A DNA stretch of 64,000 bases from Didymella arachidicola (GCA_016630955.3 CM049996.1:1178001-1242000), one strand, 5' to 3'; positions 35,181 through 48,389 are shown, counted from the first letter of the stretch. The notes: generated by a model not told the origin, from the sequence alone. Numbers and translations are program-made.

Positions 35181-37559
35181 TCACCTATCCTTCCTCTTCG
35201 TCATAGTCAACCCCTCCGCCTCTCCTGCTCCGCTACTAGCATCACTTTCAAACCCATCGCCCTTCCCACTCATCCCACTACTCCCACGCTTATGTCTCCG
35301 ATCTCTGACGCCGTCCTTAAGCCTCTGCTTGACCGCGTCCAGATTAGCGTCAATCGTACTGAACGGCTTAAGCTGGAAATCAATATTGGCAGAGCTGCTA
35401 TTCCTGCTTCGTCCCTTTCTTGGCGTTGGGGGGCGTGTGGAGAAAATATCCTGGTTCGCAAGGTCGTGGAAGGATTCGTTACGGGGAATTTCATTCTCGG
35501 TGCCGGGGCTGGTGGGCAAGATGGGATAGTCGTACGTTTCGACGTCCGTGGGACCTTCAGCTTCGGCTTCGGCACGGGATTTGCGCGGAGGGGTGTGCGA
35601 TGCTTCTGCTTCCTCTCCTTCGCCGATGAAGGGGTCTTGCAAGATACGCTTGCTGTAGAAGTCGTCGAACATCTCGGGACCGAGCTCGTTGATAAGTTCG
35701 TTGACGCGGTGCGCTAGATTTTCGCGGCGTTTTCGGATCTTGAGGAGTTCATCGGTGGAGAAGGGGTTCATCATCTTCCAGAGGGGGCCGAGTGACTTGA
35801 GGATGTCCATTGCGACTTCGCCGAAACGAAGAGCTGCATAAGTGACGGTCGGATAGAAAATTGCCTGAACGATGATCAAGTAGCGCTTGTGGATGCCTTC
35901 AGGCAGATAGCCATTGCAGCTGTTGTACCTGTACCAAAGAAGACCAAGGCTGATGTACCAGAGATAGCATGCGGGTGCAACTGCCATCGCGACAAGAAGC
36001 TTCCAGGTGGCCATGACATCGCGAGCCTGAATCTTGACGTTCGAGGCCGCAAGAGCTTCTTTTGCCTTCTTGATGGAGATCATCTTCGTAGCGATGAAGA
36101 CCAGACTGAAGAGCAATGTGCCAGGTAGGACGAATGCAGTGAGGATGATGAGCTTGCTAAGGCGGTACCAAAATATGAAAAACGCGCGCAGTGGATGCAT
36201 CTTTACATACTGCACTTGATGATCACGGAGTCCAACGGCCCTTAGCTTGGCATTGTATGAAATGACTTCTTTCCTGAGCGCAACAACGCGCGGGTCATCC
36301 TTGTATCTTTCGTAGCCCTGGACAAGACGTCGGTTCAGTTCCACAATCCTAGGTAGCGGAAGCTTTGTGCCCTTGGAGTTGTACAGGCGGCGGACAGCCT
36401 GGATGACCTGGAGGGTTTCGTAATCCGGTGTGGTTACAGTGACTGAGATAAGGCCTTGTCGAACAGACTCGAGCATTTCGCCGATTGCGTCACGCCTCTC
36501 TGGTCCTTCGAACTTCCGGGCGAGCTCTGGAGGGATGTCGATGGGCGTACCGAATTCGATAACGGCCCTTGAGCGGAACTTGTGAGCGTGGAAGTAGTTC
36601 ATGCCGACCGGGATAATCTTGAGGTTGCAGTCTGGCTTGCTCGCAACGGCACCGAGAGCCATAATCGCGACACCAGCTACGCGACGTTAGCACATAGCCA
36701 CAAGTGACAACTGGGTGTGCACTTACCCTTGAGAGGCAAGAGGTCAGTCCGGTCATGGCTACCGCCTTCCGGAAAGATACCAATGCTGCCACCGTGGTGA
36801 AGCACAGCGTGCACAGCATCGTAGACCTCAGTCTGATCCAGTTTCGGCGCAACAAGGAAGTTGATACCCTCGAAGCCATCCGCAACGCCCTTCTTAGCAG
36901 AAGCGCCGTCAATAAAGGTACCATCCTTAGTCATATCGTTGCGCCCGGTGAGCTGCTGCATCGCGACACCGCCCTTAAAGCCGCGCTTGAGTCTGATCTC
37001 CTCGGGGCCCTTGATCTCCAGGATCTCCGCCGTCGCCGCCTTGTTGTCGACCTTGGGCAGCACCAGCGAACCGCCGACCATGAACTGCGGGTCCTCGAAG
37101 TTTGTGTCCACGCCTCGAACCAGACACGGGTCGTTGATGGGGTCTGGGAGGTAGATCTTGCCCTTCGCAGGCTTTGTCGCGTCCATGGCCCTCCCCACGG
37201 GCACGACGCCGGTCAAGCCGGCCATGGCGCCAATGAACCTCCTCTTCATGGACTTATCGGCGATCAGGAACTGGATCCGGCGGTCCGACTCCTTCTTGAC
37301 TACGCGCATCAACATAAGAGGGTCGACGAACTGGCACGTTAGCTTGCAGTCGCGGTGTGCAGCTGGTATGGCATACCTGGTTGGCATGCGGCGCGCACAC
37401 AAAGATGACGGGCCCATCCTTGGGGACCTTCCAGCTACTGCGCGGGTGGACTTCGCGGAAGAAGAGCTCGACGAGGATCGAGAAAGTCCAGAGAAAAGCG
37501 TCGTAGACGTATTTGTTCATAGTCGCAATGGGCTTCTTGCCCTTGGCCTGGTGTGGCAT
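35181..37559 (-). CDS. Glycerol-3-phosphate acyltransferase (Gpt2/Sct1 type)
   Basis: Three exons, complement(35181..36676, 36727..37330, 37378..37559 with base 37377), encode 760 residues. The enzyme makes lysophosphatidic acid at the ER, the first step of glycerolipid synthesis. Acyltransferase motifs are present: VIFVCAPHANQ joined to FVDPLML (motif I, split by a 46-nt intron), GVVPVGRAMD, IGIFPEGGSHDR (motif III) and KIIPVGMNYFHAHKFRSRA (motif IV). Two hydrophobic segments follow (LIILTAFVLPGTLLFSLVF and WKLLVAMAVAPACYLWYISL). The C-terminal 150 residues are Ser/Glu-rich and polar, a likely phospho-regulated tail as in yeast Gat proteins. Intron 1 has donor GTATGC and branch CTAAC; intron 2 has donor GTAAGT and joins LPLK to AGVAIMALG. 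Confidence 0.95.
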
Positions 37560-38376
37560 GACTGGCGTGCAGCCTCTGCGGCTGTATGGCGCCTCGTGTT
37601 GTGTAAGAATACGGCGTGGAGGGCGTCTCTACTATCTAGCGACTGTGGGGTGACGTGACGAGAGGATGCGGGATGCGCTCAGTTCCGACGCGGACGTGCA
37701 GAGGAACAGTGGAGACTCGGTCGATTCCTGCTCTCACATGTCAGTGACATCTCTGTGTCCTTCCCCAGTTGCGACGCACCTTCACTATTCCTTATCTACC
37801 ACGTTGTATTGAGCTCAGGTCGGAGGCAGTCGTGTGCGGGCAGAAGCAGGCACGCATCAGGCAGTCATATTAGCGATTTGCCGCACGACAAGGGCCCACG
37901 TAGCCGGATCCCGGGGGAGCTCGTCCTTGCTGAGGGGATTGTGCGGTTATGTTATGCGCGCGTATAGGATGCGCTACAGCTGTTGTTGAGCCCTTGGATG
38001 CGTTAAGTTGCTGCACACGACTATTTAGTCATGGTGCGCAATGTTTGGGCGCGGGGCAGCTGCGAGGCATGGAGTACATTGCCAGGCTGATCGTCATCAC
38101 GCCTGCAACGTCACGCTCTGCGAATTCCAACGTGTTCTGCGAGTGTACGCAATTTCGACAAGATAGGGATCGAGCAAGGGACCTTGCATTTTGCATTTGG
38201 CATGCCGCAGCCGTCATGTGAGGCGCACATCTGGCTGTGGGCGAGCTTTTGGCTCTAATATGGTCTACGAGCTATCTATGAACCATGATATGGCTGGATC
38301 TTGGCCAAGCCTGAGTATGAAGGGTATATATACAGCGAATAAATGTCCGAAGACTACGAAGAAGTGGAACTGCGCT
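37560..38376. other. Spacer between the acyltransferase and GH76 genes
   Basis: These 817 bp lie upstream of the acyltransferase start and downstream of the GH76 stop. A TATATATA run at about 38330, some 40 bp past the GH76 stop, could be a 3'-processing efficiency element. No supportable gene was seen. Confidence 0.4.
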
Positions 38377-40320
38377 CTACAACAAACCAGCAAACATGGC
38401 AATTGCAACAGCACCCAAGATGGAGCTGCCCATGACCTTGACGCTGGAGGCCCCGCCCTGGAACTCAACCGGCGCTGTCGAGCTGGGCACGCTGCCATTA
38501 GCAGGCACACTGATGTTAGCAGGCGGTGCAACAGGCGCGAGTGTAGTCAGAACTGGGGGTGCCGCAGGCGCGCTGGTGACAACAGACGGGACTTCCGGCG
38601 TCGCTGTGACAGGAGGGACATAGACTGTCACGGTGGTGCTAGGTGTGCAGGTGGTGTTAACACCGGCAGTCGGCTTCGAGATGGTGACTGTGATGGTTGT
38701 GCTTGACAAGCAAGACGAAGCAGCGACAGCAGACGAAATGACGGGCTTCTGCGTAGAGACAACTGCCGCCGGAGTCGACTTGGTCGAGCATGTGGTGTCA
38801 AGAGGGGTGGGTACGTGGGCCAGCTTGGTCGAAGGAGCCGCGCTGACCACCGGTGCAGCCTCAGAGGACTGGGCTGGTGCTGGTACGTATGCGCTCGAGG
38901 CAACGGGGGCTGCCTCGCTTGAAGAGGATGCCTCAACTGCCTTGCTAGACTCAGCTGGTTTGCTGACAGGGGCTGAAGTAGGCTTGGGAGCAGGTGTCGA
39001 GCTGGGCTTGGGTGTTACGGTCGAAGTAGGCTTTGGCTCAGAAGCGCCCTGTTTGACCGGCACAATGTTCTGAATTAACGACAAGAGCGACTTGGTGACC
39101 TCCAAGGCTGAAAGCTGCTGACCAACACCAGATGTTCCATCCCAGCTACCAGTGTACCACTTCGAACCGCAGGTCGCCTTGTCGTCTCCGCCCGAGCAGG
39201 ACTTGGCAGCACCAACGGCGGACGCTGTGAGGTACTTTGTAATTGTGTCCTTCGTGAAGGGAGCGACAGCGGCGGTCTGCGCCATGAAGCGAGAGAGATA
39301 GGCCTTGAAGGACTGTTGATCGAGGTTGCACTTGCGGCCCGACTCGCCAGTCTCGCAGGCCCACTCGTACATGATGTTGTCCTGGTTCTCGGGGCTGAAG
39401 AAGAGAAGTTCAGCGTGAGAAAGGAATCCAGATACACGATCCTTCCAGACGCTCGCGCCGTTTGTGATGTCGTACATGAAGGCGGATCCGTGCAGGAACA
39501 TGGCATTGTTGTAAGTCCATTGAGTCTTGTCAGCAACTGCGGCACAGTTGGTTTTGTCGTCGACGCCGTCGAATACTTCGAACTTGTCAGTGATGAGGCC
39601 GACCGATTTAGTCCAGTCGTAAATCTTTGCAGACCAGTCCGAGTAGGTCGTGTTGCCAGTGTAGCGCGCGAGACGAGCGCCGAGGGCAAAAGCGCATCCA
39701 TTGGAGATCGAGTTCTTGTAGTTGTATCCGTACGCGTTCTCGGGGTATATCTGCCACTTCAGTCCTCCGCCGCAGGTGGTGGTGTCCCAGCGTCCCACAA
39801 CATTGTTAAAAGCGTTCACGGCGACCTCAAGGTAATCGGCGGGGGCTGAGTCGGGGTCCGGGAATTGGTACTCGAGTGCTGACATGACTGCGAGTGCCCA
39901 AAAGAGCTGATCGTCATTTCCGGTCTGGCTCTTGCGGTACGAAAGGATGAAGTCGTTGTTGGGTCCATAGTTGGCGGTCAAAGCCTGCTGGAGCGTCTTG
40001 ACGTGCGAGTCGTCTCCACTGAACATTGAGTATTCGATCATGCCTCCCCAAGCGGCGCCACCTGTACGAGTTCAGCGATCATTATATATGATTCTGCACT
40101 CAGGCAATTTACCCTCCCACCAGTAATGCGGCTGCGGCCAGATACCTATGTCCTGCTCTGCAGTGCCTGTAGCATTGTTCTTGTAGAGCTCCATCAGCCC
40201 GTAGGCATAAGTCCTGGCAGCCGCCTTGATAGACGCCTCATCCTTCGGGTCCAGCTCGACAGCACGCACGGTCGACGCAATAAAAGGAAGGAGCGCAGCT
40301 CCAATGGTTGAGAACTTCAT
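38377..40320 (-). CDS. GPI-anchored GH76 protein (Dcw1/Dfg5 type)
   Basis: Two exons, complement(38377..40061, 40113..40320), encode 630 residues. An N-terminal signal peptide (MKFSTIGAALLPFIASTVRA) precedes a GH76 alpha-1,6-mannanase-like domain of about 400 residues: PHYWWEG joined to GAAWGGMIEY, the catalytic Asp pair in SQTGNDDQLFWALAV, CGGGLKWQI and TYNNAMFLHGSAFMY. Dcw1/Dfg5 enzymes act outside the plasma membrane and are thought to cross-link GPI proteins to cell-wall glucan. The rest is Ser/Thr/Pro-rich and probably O-glycosylated, ending in a hydrophobic GPI tail (SSILGAVAIAMFAGLL). The 51-nt intron (40062-40112) has donor GTAAAT. All parts of the family architecture are present. Confidence 0.95.
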
Positions 40321-43152
40321 ATTGCAATGCTAAAAGTTAAGAAACGAAGAAAAGGTAAAACACGAAAGCGAGTGAAGGTGCGTGAATGACGCAAAAGACC
40401 GAATGTGAGTGAAGGAGCCATGATGAAGTGGGCCTCGCTATCTATAAGTCCTCGTGGCCGGGTGTTTGCATCGCTGGGTCGGCATTGCAATTGGAGATTG
40501 GTGTTCACCTGGGGAAGGAGCCGCGCGACCCCTGCAGGGACTCGAGCTAGTTTGGGTCGCGGTCGTTTCGAAACTTCCGTCCTGATTGGCTGTACGGGTG
40601 TTTCAGATGGCGGACTTCAGTGTTTCGAGCGACTACGCCCGCCCAGCGAGTCCTTCATCTTTGGCGCGCAGGTCGAGGTTCCTTGAATATATTGGGGTTC
40701 TCCTGTTACCCATGGTGATTGGCATGAAAGGCCTCCGATCGTGCTTTCTAGCCTCTGCACTGCGTTACTTGTGGAACCTCATCACCCAAAAGCAATCGTT
40801 TCTTGGGTCTTAGATTTCCGATTGCACGCGCTGGCTGTTGGTGCTGCATTGCATGGTGATCAACAACCACCAGCGTTGACTTGAGGCGCAGCCACGGCGT
40901 GTAACGGATGTGGCGCCTCTTCACTGCTTTTGCGCAACTGCAATCACAGCCTCAAGTCAAGATTTGATGATTGCCGAAGTTATGAATGCACATCTGCGGA
41001 TCACGATGGTGCAGCGATCCGCCCAGCGCCAACCACCAGGCCCTCCCCTGCCGCGCCGCGCAGCGCTTGAAGCCACCATCTCCAGAATCACCCAATGCGG
41101 CATGTATTTGCTATTCCGTAGATTGCAGACTAATTTTGAGGCTTGTCGCACGGATGATTCCTGGCCTTTGAATTCTTGGGATGCATGTCGCCCTGCCGTG
41201 TACACACAGCGACGCTCCGCGGGAAGGATCCTGACCGTGCGGCACTGAAGAACGAGCAACGTTCAAGTGGCCGCCGGAATAGACAACCACGCGCAAACCG
41301 GATTTCCAACATTACTATGGGTCGTTGCCTGCTTCAGTGCTTCTACAGCAAGGTGTCGAAGCGCAGCTTTAAGCTCTCTGGTAGCGGTACGCATCCATGG
41401 ATTCGTCTTAAATGCACGACTCCATTCTCCCGAGCTGTTCTCACGAGCTGTTCTCAGTCCGCAGCTCCTGGTGCCCGCCGCAGACCATCGGCCTTGCCAA
41501 ACACACTTGCAGTTTGTTCCGCCATGCCGGCGATCACAATTTCTTTGACCTTAGGATCCGGCTATCCCACAATGAAAGGCATGTGACCATACTGTGGTAC
41601 ACCTGAGGTAGTCGGTTGAGCGTCATCTCCCCTAGACTTGGAAACTTCTCGCCGTTATGACCTGCAACGGAGAAGTCCAATCATGATTTATTGCCCTTCT
41701 TGACAGCCTGAGCAGAACGTCAGTCACTGGTAGCTGATTATGAAGTCGGTGTGCGGAGACAAGGCGCAAGGCGGTGGGAGAAGACGTAAAGCTTCGAGAG
41801 TATAGATGCGGCAGGCTTCGGGCGTTCAAGTTGCGTTCGTCTGCGACGATTGCTTGATTGTCTTCCAGGGAGTGTCGTAACATCCACACAGAGGGAGATC
41901 TAAGCAAAGAACGATCTGTCACTGTCAGCTTCGAGAAGCCTAGAGGTGATCCAGACACTCACGGCAAAAACACTTGTTACTACGCTCATGATTGCAAGAC
42001 AAGCTTTCGTTGAGAGAACCTTTTGTCAACGGTTCCGCCACTGCTGAATAGTTGTTGGAGTAAACTATTGCCGTGCTCAATCAGGAGTCCTTCTCACCCG
42101 TCTTTGCGATGGTCATGAAGATACGGAGCGGAGCGGAGAGTCTGAAGTCTATCTTCTAGACCGAACTGGGCCTTGAGATTGGAAGATATGTCGGAAAGAG
42201 CCCGATCAGTGCGTCTTGGAGGGACCAGCCTCGAACAGCGCTTGCGATGCACCATCCCTTTGGTGGTGTGCCTAGCATGAGAGCCACAGCAACGACCCAT
42301 GTGGAGTTTGCCAGATCGTTGACAATGTCTACCTCAGGCCCATCACTGACGCTCTCGCTGACCTTGCGTACTGACTTGATATTGTTGTTCTCCATGTCAC
42401 AAGAAGCCTCATTGAGAGAGTCGGCCGGGCCAAAAGCGATGGACTTGGGAAAACTTGCTTTTTCGTGGAGTTTTGAGCGATTGTAGAGGCGCTTTGATTG
42501 CCTCTAATACTCTGCAAACGTTCCTTCCCAGAGCACAAAGAGAATTGGTTAATCTCGAAGGATGCTGTCTATTGAGACCGATCGAACGCCGGTCTCGTAG
42601 GTTGCATGAGCGTCGGCGCTTCGCAGTCGTAGTAGGCTCCATGCTCAAGAAAACACTGGATCGCACTTATCGCAGATGATTCGGCGCAGTTGTACATATT
42701 GGACACTGATTCATCTTCATATTATTCATGTAGGCTTGTTAATCTTGTGTGTGTGTGTAATTGCTACACTCAGATACGCAATGCTAGCATGAGTAGTCCG
42801 CTTAGTAGTCACACATTGCCGGGCACCCGCCGAGCCTCCAGAGCACTGCTCAGAGCATGACTTGATCCATATGCAAGATACTGCAGTCAATAAACGTGAG
42901 CAGGAAAGTGTTGATCAAATCGTCGTATTACACCGCGACCCTTAACGATCTGGCGGAGGGAAGTGACGTCAGCTTATCGATAGCAGACGACACGCTCATT
43001 GGTCAGTACAAGCGAGCTTCCCACAGCTTGTCGAGCATTATCGCGACAGCGACATCAACAACATCCAAAGTTCTAATGTACGTATTTTGCGCAAAGGACC
43101 ACATTCACGTCTATGAAAGTCCTAATCGAAGTCCAGAATTTCACATCTTACA
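40321..43152. other. Long spacer between the GH76 gene and rpl6
   Basis: About 2.8 kb lies between two divergent genes. Small frames at 41632-41990 and 42094-42666 on the minus strand were examined, but no domain or secure splice model emerged. A short GT run (about 42749-42758) and a CRE-like site near rpl6 are present. Confidence 0.45.
42964..42971. promoter_or_regulatory. CRE-like palindrome TGACGTCA upstream of rpl6
   Basis: A perfect 8-bp TGACGTCA lies 182 bp before the rpl6 ATG. It is the ATF/CREB-type bZIP consensus. Regulatory use is inferred from position only; one copy of 8 bp can occur by chance. Confidence 0.35.
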
Positions 43153-43807
43153 ATGTCTACTGCTGCTGGTGAACAAAAGGCCTCGCGCTACTACCCTGCG
43201 GAGGAGGAGGCCCTCATGAAGAAGGTATGCACCAAATTTCAACGACATGATTTTGCGCCGAGAATGCTGGGAAATCGCGAGGTCGAGATATGGCCAGATC
43301 ACATGCTAACAACCTCAGGCCCGCAAGACTGCTCACCCCACCAAGTACCGCGAATCTCTCAAGCCCGGCACAATCCTGATCCTACTCTCCGGTCGCTTCT
43401 CTGGAAAGCGCGTTGTCCTGCTGCGCCAGCTTGACCAGGGCGTCCTCTTGGTCACCGGACCCTTCAAGTCCAACGGCGTGCCTCTACGCCGCGTCAACCA
43501 CCGCTATGTAATCGCGACCGGCGCATCTGTCGATGTCTCGAACCTCGACTCCGAAGTCCTCGACCGCGTGAGCAAGGACGAGTACTGGGCGCGCGAGAAG
43601 AAGGAGGGCAAGGGTGAGGATGCTTTCTTTGAGCAGGGCGAGACCACACCTCAGAAGAAGGACGTCGACCCTCAGCGCATTGCGGATCAGAAGACTGTCG
43701 ACAAGGCGCTTATGGCCACGATTAAGCAGCAGCCGGATCTCGAGCAGTACCTGGGCGCCAGCTTCAGCCTGAGGAGCGGCCAGCACCCTCACGAGATGGT
43801 TTTCTAG
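43153..43807 (+). CDS. rpl6: 60S ribosomal protein eL6
   Basis: Two exons (43153..43224, 43319..43807) encode 186 residues. The product matches eL6: KASRYYPAEEEALMKK joined to ARKTAHPTKYRESL, PGTILILLSGRFSGKRVVLL, RQLDQGVLLVTGPFKSNGVP, LRRVNHRYVIATGASVDVSN, and the C terminus YLGASFSLRSGQHPHEMVF. The 94-nt intron has donor GTATGC, a CTAAC branch and acceptor CTCAG. The N terminus is shorter than in some fungal eL6 proteins, so an additional 5' exon is possible, although the local ATG (TTACA-ATG) gives a sensible start. It is a cytosolic large-subunit protein. Confidence 0.95.
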
Positions 43808-46347
43808 ATGTATCTCGAGGTGAAAGAGGAGGACGATACAGCGACATAATCGATGATGGTATTCGAGATGCGGGCACGGGAGCCGCGACAAAAACCATAA
43901 AAGCGGACGGACGCCCTACTTGACGAAGTGATGCCACAGCATCAGATACGATCCATTACCTAGATGATACCCACGACCAAAAAAACAAGATACAATCGAA
44001 GCCATGAGGCATTCACTTTCCATGTGTTCGAATGCTTGAAATAAAAGATTGAGGTACTGATGAGGCTGGAGTGACAAGAAAGCGTAGGGATTTGTGAGCG
44101 ACCGCCGAAGCAGCCATCATGACTGAATGGAAGCAACCAAGACAGGCGCTTCCGATGAGTGTGGAGAACAAGCAATATCTCCAATCCCCATCTGCGCGTT
44201 CTCAAGTTGTGCAGCCCAGCTTATTAGGCCCCTCTTCTCTCAACATTCTCATTTTGGTCCCGCAGTGTACTCTCCATATCTTATGGCGGAAACGTTGGTT
44301 TCGTCTTGTGGGTAAATATTGTCTTGGGTGCCGGTCCCTTGTATTGGGGTGGACTATTGAGGCAGTGATCCGAGCTATTACTGACCTGTCACTACAGCTT
44401 CCTCCTTTGTTTACGCTTCTGCATCCAGAGTCAGGCAACAGCCACAAGATCTGCCACTACAGCAGCGCATCAAATACCTATGCCGCTGGAGACAATCGTC
44501 GCGGCAATTGTTGTTGGTGTGAGCTGCGATCAGGTCCTCGCTGTTCCCTTGGACCAAGACTCTGGGGTATCCAATTCCACCTCGACATTGTCTGGGTCGA
44601 TGAACTTTGGTCGCGACTCGAGTCACAGGTTCCCTCATCCTTGCCAAGGACAAACACGTTGTTGCGGCAGTCTGCGAGACCTGCACCGCTATGGATCTTT
44701 GCCGCAGCGATTCCTTATGCCGTTGCCAAAACTCACGTACTCGGCACGGCGATCATAACTTCCAAGATCGTACCACCTGTAACGATGATTAGTATGGATT
44801 TGAGGAAGCGGAGCCCCAAGTATTCGCTTACCGTTATGGTTGTACCAGTCAGCAGCTGCAATCGGGAAGACTAGTGATAAGCCTATGGCTGGTGTAACAA
44901 GTGTCTCTGGGCTGTGAATAGACATGAAGGAACCTATGTTTCTTTGGGGCGGGACTTTGGACAATTACAAGGTATCGGTTGATAAAAGGAGAGGGAGATG
45001 CGAGCCATGAGACTAAAGCTCCCTAACACGACTGCTGGGCGTTCACAGCATACATACAGGATGCTAGTCCTCGCTGATTGGTGCAGTGGCTGCGGTATGC
45101 TTTCATGTTCGCGAATTGAACCATATTGGCAAGCTTCTCACGCAGTCCTGCGGTCCACGTTCCTGGTGAATAGAGCCAGTTCTGAAGAATTTAGGAAGTG
45201 ACAACGTTTGGCCACAGTGATATCTACAACTTTCAACCAACGCGTTCAAGACCCACCGCTGGCGTGTAGCCACCTGCTACCGGGGAGCACAATCTTCGTT
45301 CTGCACGTTTCTTCTTTCGACACCATATAGTCACCGAAACCGAGAAATAACTAGACTCCCCCGAAGCTACAAGTGACCTGGGTCGGGTCGTGGATGGGAG
45401 TGGCGAATATCCCAGCATTCATCAGCCTTGCGCATTGCCTACACCAAGCGGACGATTTGACGAACCCCAATCCCACACTCGTTCCTCACGGCTGGCACCA
45501 GGTGACGAGGCCTCGGGATTGTATCGTACCGGCTGCGGCTTGGTTACTGTGGTGATTCCTATGCAGCAAATACACTGTTTAAGATGTCATCCACCAGCGG
45601 CTGAGCGAGGAAGACACACATCTGAGTCGCCGTGCTTGTGACCACTACGGCAGATCGACAATGCATAACCGTTGTGCGCTAAGCCTTCTGAGCACAACAT
45701 GCAAAGGACATGTCAAAGCGAGACTTTAGTTTCGATATTGGGGGAACAAAAGCTGACGCGGGCTGAGAGGCAAGCGCAGGTGTGCTTGCTGGATCTTGTC
45801 TTGAATAACGGTGAGCATGATCGAAACCTATGTGGGTGGAAGAGCGCGTCCGGGCAAGTCTGGGGCACCACTAGGCAATTTTTGACTCTCGACTGGCCAG
45901 GCCCAGAAGACATGGTAAGGTGTTTCAAACACCTTGAAGGTGCACCTGAGGACGTCTGCTCGGGTGGTATGGCTTGTGGTTTTGTAGGTTGTCATGTATA
46001 GCAGCAAATATCACAGGAAGAACATTAGGGTTGGACCAAAAGGTTTCGAAGCCGGCAGATGTGGGGAATATGGGACCGACGTTTGACGAAAACGTGTCAC
46101 AGAGGAGTATGGCCAGGCGAGCGTTGAGTGTATCTATTGTGCACAAAAGCTCTTGATCGCGTGACAATCATGCGCATGAGCTCAGTGGCTGAATGGTGGA
46201 GCACCAGATACTTGGGACCAATCTTGGAATCTCAGAGCCCAAAAGGTGTTTTCTGTTCTGCTTTCCCTTTTGACAGGTTAAGCAATGCAGGGGATCCGGA
46301 AAACAGTGAATATATACATGATCATCAATCCTTACACAACTCAACCC
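43808..46347. other. Spacer between rpl6 and the permease gene
   Basis: About 2.5 kb lies between two convergent genes. It contains the tentative Cys-rich mini-gene at 44480-44792. The longest frame (44119-44874, 251 codons) has no domain and is probably chance. Confidence 0.4.
44480..44792 (+). CDS. Tentative small secreted Cys-rich protein
   Basis: A two-exon model (44480..44566, 44649..44792) would give 76 residues. The N terminus MPLETIVAAIVVGVSC resembles a signal peptide, and the second exon carries six Cys (AAVCETCTAMDLCRSDSLC, RCQ, TTC), a pattern seen in fungal secreted peptides and effectors. The donor would be GTATCC and the acceptor CCAAG, both weak; a GTGAGC donor a little upstream is an alternative that shortens the product. 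No homologue is recognised and other frames overlap. Treat it as a hypothesis. Confidence 0.2.
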
Positions 46348-48389
46348 CTAGAAGATCGCGTGAACGGCGGCCATGAGGCGGCCCTTGACGCCAGTGACCT
46401 TCTTCTCGTCCTGAATCTCCTGGATACTCGCACGTCTTGTATCCGGGTCAACACCCTGACCGCTGATCAGCTCCCTCTGCTCGTGCCTCATGCCAGTGTA
46501 GATGTCAATATCCTTGATCGCAATCCACAGCGGGCGGTGCTCAGGAATATAGATCCAGCTGTAGATCTTCCACCCCAAGTACAAGACAACGAGGAACGGA
46601 GCGGCCATGTAGGCCTCGAAGAAGGCCTCAGCGTCCGGCGGAGCGCCACCGACTGGGAAGAGTGCGACGTAGAACTGGGCGATGAGCGCAAGGGCGCAGA
46701 TGCCGAAAGTAGCCCAGGAGCCGTAAACACCAAATGCGGCTTTGTAAGGGAGCTCGTCGAGGCTGTGACCATTCGCCTTCCTGAACATATTGTTAGCACC
46801 GAGACAAGTATGCAAATAAGATCATGACTTACCAAGCCATGCGGAAGCGGATGTGCGCAATACCAATGCTGCCGAAGACGAAAAGCACTGTGATACCAGA
46901 CAGAGACAGGAGCCACGTGAAGATATCTCCGCCGTTGGGAGCGAGATTGATGTATGCCAGCAGTCCGAACAGAAGCTGAATGATTACGACGACGATGGGA
47001 CGGCCCTTCTTGTCGACGTAAGCGGTAATCTTAGGGCCCATGCCTAGAAATTATTTGATCAGTAGAGAACATGTGTAATATGATGGAGCAAAATACCGTT
47101 AGCAGCGAGAGCCTGCATTGTGCGTGTGGATCCAAAGGTGCAAGCGTTGGCGACACTCATGACCGCGATGAGGATAACGGCATTGAAGATGGATGGAAGG
47201 ACCTTGATACCGGCAAGCTGGATAGCAATGACGAAAGGTGAATGCAGCGAACTGGAGCCAGCACTGCTGTTCAACGCTTCGTTGTTGACGGGTACACAGA
47301 GGCCGACCAGGGCAAGGTTGACGACGTAGAAGATCATGATTCGGTAGATGACTTGCTTCGAAGCCTTGGGGATCTCTTTCCTGGGGTTGGCTGTCTCAGC
47401 CGCAGCCAAGCCAGTGAGCTCAGTACCGCTGTAGGCGAATGCCGCGTTGACGAAAACGCCACAGAAGCCGTGGAATCCGTTAAGGAAGCCGGCATGGGTA
47501 TAGGGCTCCTTGCTACAAGAAGTTAGCGGGCGGCTCTATAAACTCCAACCATTCGTGTGGAAAACAACGTACAAGTATTTGTTGCCAATGTATCCTCTGT
47601 TATCGGTTGGCACACCTCCGACATTGATGATGATGCCCAAAATCATGAACCCTATGCAAGCGGTGATTTTGATGATAGAAAGTACGAATTCGACCTGTTC
47701 AATGGTTTTAGCCTGTGTTTTGTCGCGCCCAGAACAGCGCACTCACCTCGCCATAGCCCTTCACACCGAAGATTTGAATGAAGATCAAAGCCGCAAGTAA
47801 TGGTGTGATCCACGCGGCATTGTTGATGCCCTCCGATCCTGGCCAGTAGTGGATAATATTGCAAGCAGCAGAGATCTCGAAAGGCAGGACGGTAAGCCAG
47901 CTGATGGCGTACTGCCAGCCACACGCAAAGCCCCAGGATGGGTCGACGAAGCGACAGATGTACATGGTGAAGGCGCCGTTGATCGGGTACATGACGGCAA
48001 GCTCAGCCAATGCTTGCATCATGAGGTAAATCATAATGCCAATGACCGTAAATCCAATGATGACAGCAGCCGGTCCACCGGTGGTGAAAGATGAGGCGGA
48101 ACCAATGAATAGACCGGAGCCAATGGCGCCGCCACTAGAAACCATGTCAGCATGTCGCACAGAAGCATTGTGGCTGAGGCGTATTCGGAGAGACTAACAT
48201 GGCAATCATCTGCATGTGACGGCCCTTCAAGTCCTTCTTGAGCTCATTCTGGTCGGCATGGACCATGGCGACATCGTCGCCATCGATGCTGAACTGACGT
48301 CCCTTGGCGTGATCAGCCAGACCGTGATGCACGGGAGGCGGAGAGTCGCGGGGGAGCTTCTCCATGCCGGTGTCGTGCGCGAGGCTCAT
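46348..48389 (-). CDS. Amino-acid permease (APC superfamily, YAT/AAT type)
   Basis: Six exons, complement(46348..46780, 46833..47043, 47097..47512, 47573..47694, 47747..48134, 48199..48389), encode 586 residues, the usual size. It is a plasma-membrane proton-coupled amino-acid transporter with about 12 membrane spans. A hydrophilic N terminus leads into LKGRHMQMIAIGGAIGSGLF (a family signature restored by splicing), followed by ELAVMYPINGAF, FVNAAFAYSGTELTGLAAAE, and a last pair of spans before a polar tail with a DEKK segment. All introns are 52-64 nt with good donors (GTTAGT, GTGAGT, GTACGT, GTATTT, GTAAGT). Substrate specificity cannot be read from the sequence; general, proline and dicarboxylic permeases share these motifs. 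Confidence 0.94.

Noticed and set aside
41632..41990. Possible spliced small gene on the minus strand starting ATGAGCGTAGTAAC with a GTGAGT donor
   Set aside because: Several acceptors are possible, giving different products with no recognisable family; not secure enough to annotate.
42094..42666. Cluster of short minus-strand frames, one with a hydrophobic segment (TWVVAVALMLG)
   Set aside because: No start, splice pattern or domain that fits together.
44119..44874. 251-codon open frame
   Set aside because: No domain, no hydropathy pattern of a real family, and other frames overlap with equal credibility.
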